Assembly: GCF_015706575.1 (NCBI RefSeq)
Contig: NW_024037047.1
Coordinates: 2,174,632-2,238,631, forward strand
Source: Patiria miniata
Lineage: Eukaryota; Echinodermata; Asteroidea; Valvatida; Asterinidae
Length of the DNA: 64,000 nucleotides
Direction of reading: 5' to 3'
How positions within the stretch are numbered: position 1 is the first letter of the stretch; each line of letters begins with the position of its first letter. Shown here in pieces: positions 21,898-36,800 of the stretch. A model generated the notes under the pieces. It was not told the DNA's origin, searched no databases, and worked only from the letters and a program-made list of their open reading frames with translations. The position numbers were made by a program, and so were the translations under genes.

Positions 21898-24800
21898 CTG
21901 AGAAAAAAAAAATTCAGGGAACCGTAATTACTATTTCACCTGCTTAAGACAGACACTGGCCAATAAGCCAGATTGGTATCTCATGAAGTAGCCATGTCAA
22001 AGGTCATGCGGAATTAAATCGCTGACATGATGATATGTGATGCTACACATACGCCTATTCCGCTTGTAATTGACCTATCGCGGTAGAATCGTGTTAAAAT
22101 TGCGTCAACGTAGATTGTGAAATATTGTCCAATTACATGATATACAAATGGACGCGGAACGCACAAAATCTGAGACAAACAAAACTAAGTGTACAAAAAC
22201 TCCATAGGGTTGTCTAAGGGGCGTGGCTAACTCGCAAACGGTGATAAGCAAATTAACATGCGAGCGTCGTGCACCCGGGTACGTGCGCGTACTTGAGCCT
22301 TCGATTATCCCCAATGACCCGTGACCCGTATCATTGTGCACATGCGTAGTTTCCGTACCGAACTTACTTACTGTGAACAGTTGTTAGTTGCATTCATGAG
22401 GTTACCTGTCCTCATGTCAATCTAACCGTTGCAGCCACGTGTCTAAATTGCCAACCTGTGTGTTGCATCCATCTGTTCATTAACACGTCTTCTGAATGTG
22501 TCAACCTGTCCATTCAGGCCATCTGTCCATTGTGACTTCATGTTCATTGTGGCCACCTGTCCATTGTGCACACCTGTCCATTCAGGCCATCTGTCCATTG
22601 TGACTTCATGTTCATTGTGGCCACCTGTCCATTGTGCACACCAGTCCATTGTGACCATCTGCTCTTTGTGACCACCTGTTCATTGTTGACATGTGTCCAT
22701 TGTGACCACCTGTCCATTGTAACCGCCTGTCATTGTGGCCACCTGTCCAGTGCAGACATCTGTCCATTGTGACCAACTGTTCATTGTGACCACCTGTCCA
22801 TTGGGGACACCTAGCAATTGTGACCACCAGTTCATTGTGACCATCTGTCCATTGTGACCATCTGTCCATTGCAGACACCTGTCTATTACAAACACATGTC
22901 CCTGTGGACATCTGTCCACTGTGGACACCAGTTCATTGAAGCCACCTGTCCATTGTGACCACCAGTTCATTGTGACCATCTGTCCATTGCGGACACCTGT
23001 CCATTATGACCACCTGTCCATTATGACCACCTGTCCATTATGACCACCTGTCCATTATGACCACCTGTCCATTATGACCACCTGTCCATTATGACCACCT
23101 GTCCATTATGACCACCTGTCCATTATGACCACCTGTCCATTATGACCACCTGTCCATTATGACCACCTGTCCATTATGACCACCTGTCCATTATGACCAC
23201 CTGTCCATTATGACCACCTGTCCATTATGACCACCTGTCCATTATGACCACCTGTCCATTATGACCACCTGTCCATTATGACCACCTGTCCATTATGACC
23301 ACCTGTCCATTATGACCACCTGTCCATTATGACCACCTGTCCATTATGACCACCTGTCCATTATGACCACCTGTCCATTATGACCACCTGTCCATTATGA
23401 CCACCTGTCCATTATGACCACCTGTCCATTATGACCACCTGTCCATTATGACCACCTGTCCATTATGACCACCTGTCCATTATGACCACCTGTCCATTAT
23501 GACCACCTGTCCATTATGACCACCTGTCCATTATGACCACCTGTCCATTATGACCACCTGTCCATTATGACCACCTGTCCATTATGACCACCTGTCCATT
23601 ATGACCATCTGTCCATTATGACCACCTGTCCATTATGACCACCTGTCCATTATGACCACCTGTCCATTATGACCACCTGTCCATTTTGAACACCTGTTCA
23701 TTGTGACCACCTGTGCATGTTTCCATCTGTCTGTTGTAGTCACCTGTCTAACTGCGCCCTACACCAGTTCCTAAATCTCTGATAAATTCACATTACCTTT
23801 CCCTGTTGGGCATACTGGTTCATATCCACATCGACTGTTGGCTTTGCTCTGCTGGAATCACCCCCAACCTTATGTAACAAGATCAACCAATTATATGGTT
23901 AAAACTTGTGCTAACTGGTCCAAGCTTCCTTTAAAGAGGTTGTGGAATGCTCGAAGACATTTCCGTCATTTTTCGGGTATACATGTATGTAGCCTAAGGT
24001 GTGATGAAATAAAAACGACTATTGTTTCTGTCATAAAATGAGTATAAAAGGTACTTTTGAGAGCTGTTTTCAAGTCCTGTCATGCCTGTTTCGACCCGAA
24101 GATGCAATTTGTGTAAAAGTCGTCGTTGCGGGCAGCAAACAAAACATAGTAAATCGTGACGTAATAAACAGGGCTCCCGATGCAGATTAGCATAAACGAG
24201 TCCTGTTAATTACGTCACGATTTAGTGTGTTTTGTTTGCTGCCCGCAACGACGACCTTTACACAAATTGCACGTTCGGGACGAAACAGGACCTGAAAAAT
24301 AGGTCTCAAAAGTTATCTTTGTACTCATTTCATGACAGAAACAATAGTCGTTTTTATTTCATCACACCTTAGGTTACATATACCCAAAAAATGACGGTAA
24401 TGTCTTCGATCATATCCACAACCTCTTTAAATGTACATACAGGGTGAGCAAAAAAAAAAGAAACCCAAATGTTGGGACCATTGTTTCAGTGAAGATCTGC
24501 ATGTACCGGTAGCACTTTCAAAATCTAGGATATGAAAGCCCCATTCCTACACTTTCGTTTAGTACAAGAATCATTCAACTCACTCAGATACTTTTCAAGT
24601 TACGGAATTTTAAACACAACCACTGTTTTAAGGTTCTGTCCACGGATAACAAAAAAGTTCAGTGTTCTTTCAGCAAAACGAAAACAAATCACATAGGGAT
24701 GTGTGTGAATTGTTTTCGTTTTGCTGAAAGAACGTACACCTTATTTGTGATCCCTGGACAGAACTTTAAAATGGTGGTTGTGTTTAAAGTTCCGTAACTT

Positions 24801-27800
24801 GAAAAGTGCATGAGGGATTTAAATGAAAGCTTATGAATTGGGCTTTCATATCCTAGATTTTGAAAGTGCTACATGCAGAACTTCAATAAAACAATAGTCC
24901 TGACATTTGGGTTTCGTTTTTTTGACTTACCCTGTTTAGGATCATTTGCCTGTTATTGAGCTGTTCTTTTCTTTTCAAATTTTTTGTCAAAGAAGCAACA
25001 ACCTTATGCAGGGTGCACAACAGCTCAGACGACACAGAGAAAACGTAAGAACAATTGTGACCTGTTCTGTCAAAATCAGACTTTTCTGGGCATAAGGCCA
25101 AAAATGATATTTTTACATATTGTTAACATATGTCTTTTTCCTTTTAATAGGTGGTTTAATTTTTGAAACCGGTCATTCCTGGGCAGAGTTATGCTATTTT
25201 GAAGTTCATTGTGTCGAAAAGTAGAAAACGGAGAAAATGGCCACGAACGTCACAATACAGTTATTTCTTAAACTGATATAACTTATCAAAATCATCAAAA
25301 ATAGTAGGCCTTTAGTTCAAATTAGGGTTTCAAACTTTTATAGTATATTTTAGACATGTTCAGGATTACAAATATGCAAACATTTGAAAATCGACAAAAA
25401 TTACCCCCACAGCATTTTTTTTTGGCCCTATCTCAATTTCAACCTCTGCCCAGAAGCGTCTGCTTTTGACAGAACAGGTCACAATTTGTTGGTCTCGTAA
25501 CTGGATTCCTTTGCTAAGGCATGTACAAAATGTGCCCGTGTACACCCGATTTTGAAACCGCCTTCAAGGCAGAATAATTTCACAGGGTGTTTGATACCAG
25601 CCTATCTTCAGCTTGAGCATAGTTTCTGACAATAAATCGATAGATACTTTTTCGGGTAACTGCAAAGCATCCAACGTGGCATCAACTCAGCACGATTCAA
25701 AATGTTCTGGAGCAGATATTGGCTTTCTTTTCAGAGAGAACTAAAGTACAGGGCGAGTCAAAAAAGCGGAACCCGAACCCCAAAAAATATATTTCATATT
25801 TAAGAAAATATGTAGCAGCAAAAATAATGACCGGAAAGCCAATTTCATAAGCTACTTTCAGATGAAAAAAATTACTGAAATTGCTAAAATCTGTTCAACG
25901 GATATCACCATTTAAACGCAATGACCCTAAAACCTGTTTCATCAAAAAAAGTAGTTTATTGTGTATTCTAATTGTTTGGAACAACAAAGAAAAGGACGCA
26001 GAATACTTGTTTTCAACAACTGTCAACAACGGTAGTGCACAATATCTATATTAACAACCATGGTTAGGCAAACAATATGATTTATAAAATCCTATTTTTT
26101 TTAAAAGACGGGCCTTCAAAAGGACTTTGTTGAATAGGTTTTTATTGCTGGGGATGTTTGAAGAAAATTGTGACAACGATTCTCGAAACCGCATTTTTGG
26201 AAGAAAGAGGTTTTAGGGTAATTGCGTTTAAACGGTGATATTCTTTGAACGGATTGAGCAATTTCAGTAATTGCTTTCATCTGAAAGTAGCTTATGAAAT
26301 TGGCTTACCAGTCATTATCATGTTTGGTGCTAAATATTTTTTTAAATATGAAATATAATTTTTGGGGTTTGTGTTTTTTTACTCGCCCTTTAGTTACATT
26401 TTGTAATAATAATAGAATGTGGACCTGTGGCTTAAAGACTACCAAACTGCTGCACTCTACCAACTGAGTTATATAGCCCTTTGTTGGCAGTCTTTGTTAA
26501 AGGGACACTAGGTCCTGGAACAGCCCAATTGGGCTACAAAACGCGCTTTGAACGAGATGATGATAATCGGAAATAACTTTTAAAAGTCGGATATAAACAT
26601 CCACACAACTATCCTTTCTAAACTGGGCGTTTTTGTGTTATTCCTGTATTATGCGTGCAAGAACGAATTTAGGGGTCCATTTTTGCGACCCCATAAATTC
26701 GAGCTGTTTGGATGCTAGTTGTGATTTCATTCGTACGCGTAAAGTGTTCGCCTTTTGCGGACATTGAAGAAAACCACCATTTTTTGCATTGGTGATTGGT
26801 CACCGCGCGCTGTTCCCGAGACACACAACGTGTATAGTGTACATGAGAGCGACATGAAAAACGTATTCGTACTGTCATGTCCGATGTAAACAAGCGGGGT
26901 TTTTTCGTCTTTTCTCGGGAACAGTAAGACATTAGGTTGGTTTCCTTTCAACCAGATGTTTGAAATAGGCTAAGTAAACAATCCAAATCATAACATTTTC
27001 AGGGATTTTAGGACCTAGTGCCCCTTTAAGGCTCTGAATATCACAACGGATATTGCACACCTTGATAGGCAAAAAAATGGGTAAAAAGGTCAAATTCGGA
27101 TTTGTGGGTCATCGATAGAGCATGGAAATAGCTTTCATTTGATATACATTTTGTCTGAAGGGGTTACGTCATTCTGACGTAATAAACAGTATGAAAAAGA
27201 CAGAAGGAGGTTTTTCATTATTTGTCCACGGCAAAAGGACATTAGCGTGTAATACTATAATGTAATACTTTAACTCTCCTGTGGTTTGACCATTCAAAAC
27301 CCCTCAAAATCTGGATTCTGGCAAATTGGAGGACAAAAAATGCAGGACCTTTTAAAATCCTCCAGAATTTATTGTTACTGCACTACCACACCTTTCAATT
27401 CCTTTCGAAAGGTATTGAAAGGCAACTTACTGAATTTGCCCACAGAGTTGCTTCACCTTCCGAAACCTTTCGAAAAGTTTCAAAGTTCCAGCACTATTTC
27501 ACCTTTCAAAACCCTTTTAGTCAGGCAAATTCAAAATGTTTTGAAAGGTCTGATAATTCTCTGCCAACTGCACTGGGCATAGCAGGGATAATGTAACAAA
27601 ATATGTTCCAAGTACGTTAACACGGTCCAATTGAAGTGGGTAGGTAATGCCAAGTTTATTCCTGGCAAAAGAAGGTCATGATGTGTCATGTCGCTTAAGC
27701 GCGCGTTTAACGTAGGGGGAGTTCCCGGTAAAAGGTCCTTAGCATAAAAATCGAAATCAATTCAAAATTAAGTAATGCGTTGAAAGAAAAAGGCACAATA

Positions 27801-30800
27801 TTATATCAAATATTAACAAATTCCACAAGTCAAATTTCAGCTGAATGGAAATTTTAATTTAGAAATGGGAGCAAAGAACTTTTAACCTAGAATACCTGCA
27901 AAGGTTTTTTTTTTTTTTTTTTCATTCTTGGGCTGCTAACGTCCTTTTCCTTGGCACACGACAATATTTGGATAAATCCAAATGAGGGCAGAGCTCTACA
28001 TGTATGTTATTAATAAAAAAAAAATCAAAACAATACATCACAACACCATCAAAGCAATAGTCTAGCATCTAGAAGAAGAACAATGGCTGGGCATACCTTA
28101 CGTTGCTTGGCACCAGGCACATACCCATCGGGGAAAACCAAGTCCTTGAATTCTTCGATCTTGTCCCCAGCCCGCTTGGTAATCATGGCAAAGTCAGGGG
28201 CTAAGGAGGAGACAAGACGTTCAGTCAAAATCAATCAAGCTAACTAACCAACCAGTGATGACCTCTGAACCCACATTCATACTCTGAGTAACAAACTGAC
28301 AAATAAAACACTGATGACCCCTGACCCCTTCATTCATATTCTGAGTAACAAATGAACCACTGATGACCCCTGACCCCTTCATCCTCAATCTGAGCAACGA
28401 AATGACAAACAAATGAACCACTGATGACCCCTGACCTCTTCATCCTCAGTCTGACTAACAAACTCCCACTGATGACCCCTGACCCCTTGATTCATATTCT
28501 GAGTAACAAACTGACAAACAAAACACTGGTGACTGATGACCCCTGACCCCTTCATTCATATTCCGAGTAACTGACGAACAAACAAAACACTGATGACCCT
28601 TGACCCCTTCATTCATATTCTGACTAACAAACTGACAAACAAAACACTGATGACCCCTGACCCCTTCTTTCATATTCTGAGTAACAAACTGACAAACAAA
28701 TCAACCACTGTTGACCCCTGACCTGTATGATCTACGATGTCTTCTGGTTTGTCCCGATCGAGGGCTAGAGCTTCCAGGTTGCGGTAGTGTGTCTGCAGGA
28801 CTGGGTTCTCAAAATTCTCGCTCTTAAATTTGAACTGCAGCTTCTTGATGACCTCTTTGGCTTTGTCGATCTGATCAACATTCGCTGCCAACAAAAAAAA
28901 CCCAAAACACTTAACATACATTTGCACAATTTCTTAACCAAGTCTCGGTCCGAGACTGGATTTTGACTTTTATTGGTTTGGTTCTTGGTTGGTTCTTCCA
29001 AGTATCCAAGCATCCTGTTTCAGGGCAGGGGTACAAGCGAAGTTTGATGAGTCTATTGCTTGGTTCTACAATCACGACGCCTGGATGATTTCAGTTTCTG
29101 CACATGCCCTTAGGGACCGTGACCATTCAGCCCTGGTATGAAAAGGGCCCCCCGGTACCTCGTCCGGTCCAAAGCCAGTCCGGTCTTCAGCCCAGTCTCG
29201 TCCGGTATATGGTCCTGTCTGACCAGAAGTTTTGAAATCAGTCAGGCGCATCAATTTATTGCTCTTCAGAGAATGTCCAGAGCAGAACAATAGCAGATTT
29301 ACCGGATTAAAGATACAATCCTTCCAAACGCCTTTTTAATTCACGGTCCCATTGTACGCGAAACCACAAGGCAAGGGTTTTGATCTGTGCCGACGAAAGT
29401 GTTCTATTGTTTCGCGCTGAGAGATGAAAACCACAAGCGGGTTTCTTCTGGGATATATTACTTGTGTCAATACTTGCAAACAATAGACCCCAGGATAGAG
29501 GAGTTCCTGATTAGCAACCGGACCAGCTCCTGGGCCGGTAGCTGGGACGGTACGAAAGGACTTCTTGTGAGGGGACGAGCTTACCAGAGGGCCCTTTTCA
29601 TACCAGGGCTGAATGGTCACGGGCCATTAGCTTGCTCAATGAATCTACTATGGGTCAATTCAGTTTGGTATGAAAGGTGCTAACTACCTCTGGGTTGAAT
29701 CTACCATGGGCCAATTCAGTTTGGTATGAAAGGTGCTAACTACCTCTGGGTTGAATCTACCATGGGTCAATTCAATTTGGTATGAAAGGTGCTAACTACC
29801 TCTGGGTTGAATCTACCATGGGTCAATTCAGTTTGGTATGAAAGGTGCTAACTACCTCTGGGTTGAATCTACCATGGGTCAATTCAGTTTGGTATGAAAG
29901 GTGCTAACTACCTCTGGGTTGAATCTACCATGGGTCAATACAGTTTGGTATGAAAGGTGCTAACTACCTCTGGGTTGAATCTACCATGGGTCAATTCAGT
30001 TTGGTATGAAAGGTGCTAACTACCTCTGGGTTGAATCTACCATGGGTCAATTCAGTTTGGTATGAAAGGTGCTAACTACCTCTGGGTTGAATCTACCATG
30101 GGTCAATTCAGTTTGGTATGAAAGGTGCTAACTACCTCTGGGTTGAATCTACCATGGGTCAATTCAGTTTGGTATGAAAGGTGCTAACTACCTCTGGGTT
30201 GAATCTACCATGGGTCAATACAGTTTGGTATGAAAGGTGCTAACTACCTCTGGGTTAAATCTACCATGGGTCAATTCAGTTTGGTATGAAAGGTGCTAAC
30301 TACCTCTGGGTTGAATCTACCATGGGTCAATTCAGTTTGGTATGAAAGGTGCTAACTACCTCTGGGTTGAATCTAACATGGGTCAATTCAGTTTGGTATG
30401 AAAGGTGCTAACTACCTCTGGGTTGAATCTACCATGGGTCAATTCAGTTTGGTATGAAAGGTGCTAACTACCTCTGGGTTGAATCTACCATGGGTCAATA
30501 CAGTTTGGTATGAAAGGTGCTAACTACCTCTGGGTTGAATCTACCATGGGTCAATTCAGTTTGGTATGAAAGGCGCTAACTACCGCTGGGTTGAATCTAC
30601 CATGGGTCAATACAGTTTGGTATGAAAGGTGCTAACTACCTCTGGGTTGAATCTACCATGGGTCAATTCAGTTTGGTATGAAAGGTGCTAACTACCTCTG
30701 GGTTGAATCTACCATGGGTCAATTCAGTTTGGTATGAAAGGTGCTAACTACCTCTGGGTTGAATCTACCATGGGTCAATACAGTTTGGTATGAAAGGTGC

Positions 30801-33800
30801 TAACTACCTCTGGGTTGAATCTACCATGGGTCAATTCAGTTTGGTATGAAAGGCGCTAACTACCGCTGGGTTGAATCTACCATGGGTCAATACAGTTTGG
30901 TATGAAAGGTGCTAACTACCTCTGGGTTGAATCTACCATGGGTCAATTCAGTTTGGTATGAAAGGTGCTAACTACCTCTGGGTTGAATCTACCATGGTCA
31001 ATTCAGTTTGGTATGAAAGGTGCTATAACTACCTCTGGGTTGTTCAGGGAGGGTCAGTTTCCTGATGTCCTCGGAGTTGGGTAAGTAGATGAGATGGAAT
31101 CCGGGAGGCGTGACCTGAACATTGTGCTCATCCAACTCCTCCTCCTAAAAAAAGGAAATTCAAATTTCGATAATGAAATACAACAACAACATGTAATATC
31201 AGAGATAAGGGATGAATTAGAAATGATATTGAATATCGCAAGTCTGACTTTGGAATGAACTGCCTTAGCTGACATTTAAACCATGTGCCGTTACAGGTAG
31301 AGTAGATCAGTTGCAGCTATCCAAAAAGGAACTGATGAAATTATTGTTCAACAGCTTAATTAAAAGAGAGTAATGGCTCCAAACTCAAAAAGGAAGACAG
31401 ATCATGCCATAGAGCTATATTAAATTACTAGAGCGCTAACTCGTCATTCTGCGCACGGAGATGCTTTGAAGCCGTCCTGGGCGCAGACATTTTGAATTCA
31501 TGTGCGTGTTTGTAGAACACAATGAAATTAGATGGATTGAATTTTGAAAGTGTATTCTACATGCAACGCGCAAGTAGAACATACGCAAACAACTTAAGTG
31601 GGTCATTGACGGTTCAAACAACGTGATGACAAAAAGCATTTGCAGCGAATACGCGCACGCATTGCGCTGTTTGCGTAGAGTAAAATGACACGCTCATTTG
31701 CTGATCGTGCGTTTCGGTTTTGGGCGTATTGGCTTCGATAACGCACCGGTATGGAATACAAACGCAGATATCCAAATAGCCGTACAAAAGCCGTACAAAA
31801 TTTCTAGGTCTCCATAGGCTTGTGCACAAACATGGATGCGCCCAGCAGGCATTACTTTGTACACAAAGTTAGCGCTCTAGTAATTTAATATAGCTCTATG
31901 GATCATGCACACTTTTTTCTAATGTGGGAATGGCTCATCATGTTCATGATATGATGATCTTGTTGACTTCTACTTGGTGTGTTTCCTATTCTTTATTATT
32001 GCACATAGACTACTTCTTAAAATGATTGATTTCACAATACTGTCCTTCGTATCAAGTTCAAGTTCAAGTTTACGTGCAAGTATGTACCTATTCAGAAAGC
32101 GGTCTGAAAGTGTGACTCGATTTTGCATCTGATGTGCCGCATCATCGATTTTTCTTGAAATTGGTTGAGTTTGTTTTCGACATGTCTTTATTAATAACAC
32201 GAATGATTTTAAATCTCTTATTAAATATCAAACCAATACTTGCCGGGGATAAAGTTCAGATTCCAAGTTTTGAAATTGTTTAAAAATAACGGCGGTACGC
32301 GTTTCCGCACCGATGCTAGAACTAAAACAGTATGGGTATTTGGGACGGGCTGTATATTACCTGGGCACAGAGTGCGACAAAGAATGGCGTGGAGTTCTTG
32401 CGCGGGATGAAACGACAGATTGCAACCACGTCCCTCGCCAGGCAACGCTGGAGCAAGGCGGAAAACAGGGAGGTGCTTCCCTTGACCACACTTTCGTCGG
32501 GGAAGAGAAACTGGGAGGGGCGGATGTGGAAATATCGCTTGAGGGAAGAGCGAGGCTTAAAACCCATCAGAACTAAACCTGCCACAAACAACAATAAGCA
32601 AACAATTGGTCAAACTATCTTTAAGTTTGCACAAAACAGCACAATAATCAAACGCATGCATTCCCAATGACTGCAAAACCCCATTTATGCTTAAGAATAG
32701 GGCATGAAAGTTGACCTAAAAATCCTGGGAGATTCTACGAGACTACTACAGCACCATGTGTCCTTCTACAATGTGTGTACGACCCGATCACTCTTTTAAA
32801 ATGGTTCGATTATTTCTTTCTTCATTTGTCTTTTTTCTTTTTTTCTAACCATGCGTATGCCTTACTTTTCTTCTAAATGGTACATGGTATGACCCTCAAG
32901 CTAAAACCATAGGTGACCTTATTTCATAAGCTGTGAAATGATGGGGACATTATTTACTCATGAAGAATTCACGTTGATAAACAGCCAATTCAGCAAGTTT
33001 CATCGCATGAAAGAAGATATCAGGTCAAACGCTAGGGACGTAGAAAATAATCAAAATGTAAATGAAGACGTAACACACGAGATCGAAAAACAGTGGCTCA
33101 AAGATTGTCTCAAGAAAAAAGCTCTTATCAAAAAAACTTACGGCATCAACATCTCTGTAACAAAACAACAACCGAGCGAAATGAGGAGAGTTACATCTAA
33201 GGGGGGAGAGAATATTAGGAAAAGGATGCAGAAGACGGGAAAATTGTGTCTTTACCGAACCCTCTGCTCTTGAACCCCCACATCCCCCCTACTCTAGAGC
33301 TTCTTTAACCTAACCTCACCTTAAGCTATAAAATACTACTACTTGTAAACGGTAGTATGAAATATAAGTCTGCACAACACTCTTCGTATTCTGAAGTACT
33401 CAGTTCTTTATCCCAAAGTATTGACTGGGACATCTCTATAGGCCGATATCCCATTAAGCCCGGTTCATACTCGGCGCGAAAGCGAAAGCAAACGCGAATT
33501 TGTGATGTGATGGCAAGTATTTGCGCTGCGAATTCGTAAAAGTTGAACATATTTCAACTCGGGTGAATTTCGCAGCGAAAGTTTCAAGACGTCAAATTCA
33601 CTTCACATTCGCATTCGCGCGAAGTATGAACCGGGCTTTAGTCTTACATGTACGTCCCATTGGTCCAACGTCCATTTGGTCTACACGTCCTGTTGGTCTA
33701 TACGTCCCGATACGATGGGACGTCGAACCAATGGGACTTCGGACTAAATAGATGTATATGTACAGGCATGCAACTTGGAAGAAACTAAAAACGAGGAAAC

Positions 33801-36800
33801 TCCAATCTTTACAAGACTTTGTACAGTGTTTTTCAGTTTTGAATGGCACAAGTGTGAAGTGAAGAACGAGGAAATCAGCTGATCCGAGGAAAAGTTGCAT
33901 GCCTGTACGTAACCAGTAATGGCTAGGATGTTAGGGTGAAAAAAAAAACACTCATACAAGTACATCCATTACAAACCTGATTCGCCAAAGTTCTTCATTT
34001 CAGTAATTTCTTCTTTTTCAAAGACGATGTTCCTTCCTCCGTACATCTGATATTTCTTAATGTCTGTCGGCATGAGTAGTTCTCCGGTATCCTGATGCAT
34101 GAGAGCAACATGCTGAGCTTAAATTGCAGAGGTGAAACGCTCATACTCATACTCTGGCTTGTTTTGCATAACTAATCGTGGGCACGTGTGGCCTTGCGGC
34201 AGAGCACAGGATTCACGATCGTGAGGTTGTGGGTTCGAGCCCCGCCATGGCCATGCGTGTTGTGCCCTTGAGTAAGGCGCTTCACCTCAATTACTCCTCT
34301 CAACCCAGGTGTTAAATGGGTACTGGCATTATTCAATGCTGGGAAGGTAACAGACTCGCTGTGGAGGAGGTGTGGCGATCCCCCCACAGCAGCATATGAG
34401 TCTGGCCCAATCGCTAATGAAAGAGAGATGGGCACTCCGTTCCTGTGAACACAGGTTCGTCCCCCCCCCCCCCATACTCTAGCCATGACCAAGGCTCTTT
34501 ACTCAATCAGCACAGCCAACAAGGGTCTATGACTTGCAAGTAGATTCGGCGATTAGTTATGCAAAACAAGACTGCAACGTGACATCCAGATCCTGACCAT
34601 TCAGCAGGTGCCTTCTGCAGGTGGTCCAAAAAAAAAAAGTTGTACACTTTTTCAGATGCAGATTTCTCAAAATTGGGGAGACAAGTTGAAACTGTTTTCA
34701 GATATATGTAAAGTACAAGGTCTCGGTGTGACATGTACATATGGTGAAAACGGCGTTGAGAACAAGGCCTTAATTAAGAAATGGCAGCCATTCACAGAAT
34801 TGTCAAAAACCAGTTTGTGCACACGCAAGTCTACGAGGCATGGTCAAAACAATAGCACAAAGGAACTGCAATTACAATAGCCATCTCATCCACGCGTGTG
34901 GACAAACTGATTTGTGACTTTTTTCTGTAAATGACCTCCATTTCTCTATTACAGATTTATTTTCAGCACTGTTTTCTCCATGTACCCCCAAGATCTTGTA
35001 CATGCAGTCAAAGAATATCTTGAAACAATTTCAACATGTCTCCCCAGTTTTGTGAAATCTGTGTCTGAAAAAGTGTAAACTTTTTTTAGACTGACTTGTA
35101 CAAACGTTTATCCGGTCTTCACGGTAACCCGTTGTTGTATTACAAAAACATGGTGGCCCTAAGAAAATATAACCAATTGTAAATTTTGTCACGGCCAGTC
35201 AAGAAGTTTTTTCCCGAAGTCTCATAGTTTTTCACTACTGGTCATTGCCAATGATCAAGCTGGGAAGTTGTTTTGTTGGCAGTGAATATTATAAGTGAAC
35301 ATGCATCTGAATAAAAGCCAGATTAAAATTCCACAGTAATTACTTCTCTTCTTTAATTGAGTATTTCCTAGCAGCACAAAACACATCTTGACCTACCTCA
35401 CAGAACATGCGTGACTTGCTTTTGAGTTGTTCGTTGGTTTTCTTGTACAGCTTGACTGGGTATGGTTTGGTCTGTTGTCGTACAAGATTATAACTGTATT
35501 GGACAAGATACATGTAGAAGAAACAATAATTAATAAGATAACCTTACCGCATTAACTTAAACCTTTTCAAGTACATGTATGAGTCGGCTGGGCAATTTTC
35601 AGCAACACATGACTGGATGAGACACATCAAATTATGGAAACAAGGAATGAGTGAGGGGAGAAACGCTCAAGATCAGACAAACAGATAGATAGTAAGACCA
35701 ACTCACACTCCTACTCCGAGATCCAACCCTTGGCCAAGGTTAAAATTCAGTCTTCCCAGCGAGCGTTTCTTGTGGTCCTTGGCCCGGACTCGATTGAGCA
35801 ACTCCTCAAACTTCTCGGCTGGGTCTGGCAGGACGCCAAGATCTTCGTCGTCTGGTGAAAACACAATGTCCTGAAAAAAGAAACATGTATGTGTTTTGGT
35901 TTTGCTGATAAAGTGTTTACCACAGGAATCTTAAAAGGAAATGCCCCAACTTTTCCATGACTTTCCCAGAATAAAATAAGGGTTGTTCCGTGTCTTGCAT
36001 TGTTTACTTATCCTATTTCAAATATCTGGTTGAAAGGAAACCAACCTACCGGGTAATGTCTTAACGTTCCCGGAAAAAAAAGACAAAAAACCCCGGTTGT
36101 TTACATCGGACATGACGGAGCACGAATACGTTTTTCCTGTCGTTCAGTCAATGTACGATGTACACGTTGTGTGTCTTTTTAATATAACGTACGTATACAG
36201 CACCATATACGTACAGCGAACAGCGGTGACCAATCATCAATACACAAAATGTGGTTTCTTTGACGTCCGCAAAAGGCGAACACTTTACGGATGAAATCGC
36301 AACTAGCATCCAAACAGCTTGACTTTTTGGGGTCGCAAAAGTGGACCCGAAAAATGTTGTTCTCGCACGCATAATACAGGAATGACACAAAAACCCCAAT
36401 TTTTAAAGGATAGTTGTGTGGATGTCTATATCCCACTTTTAAATGTTCTTTCCGATAAACATACGCAGTGTCCCTTTAAGGTTTATAATAGGCATCTTAG
36501 GAGCCTAATGCTCCTGGTGCAAGAGACACCACTCCCTTTCAGCCTTCCAGTTTGACACAAGACAACTGAGCACCACAAAAAGCATCAGAGTGGTGCACTG
36601 AACGAGCAACAAGTATACAGCAGACATGCATAAAGAGAAGTACAGTAAACTCCGGCTAAGTCGATATCGTACAAGTCGTCATATTGCTCAAGTCGGCCGT
36701 CTGACTAAAGTCCTGATTGTCCGTAAATTTCCATTGATTTTTCTCATTTCCAAGTCGGCTTTTGTAAGTCGCCATTTCGCTCAGGTCGTCGTGTTACTTT

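Noticed and set aside
22443-22979. ORFs with WTGGHN-type repeats
   Set aside because: They read the degenerate part of the 17-bp minisatellite in Ku70 intron 13.
29636-31040. CRISPR-like array appearance
   Set aside because: Units are directly abutting with no spacers, and the setting is an intron of an animal gene. It is a minisatellite.
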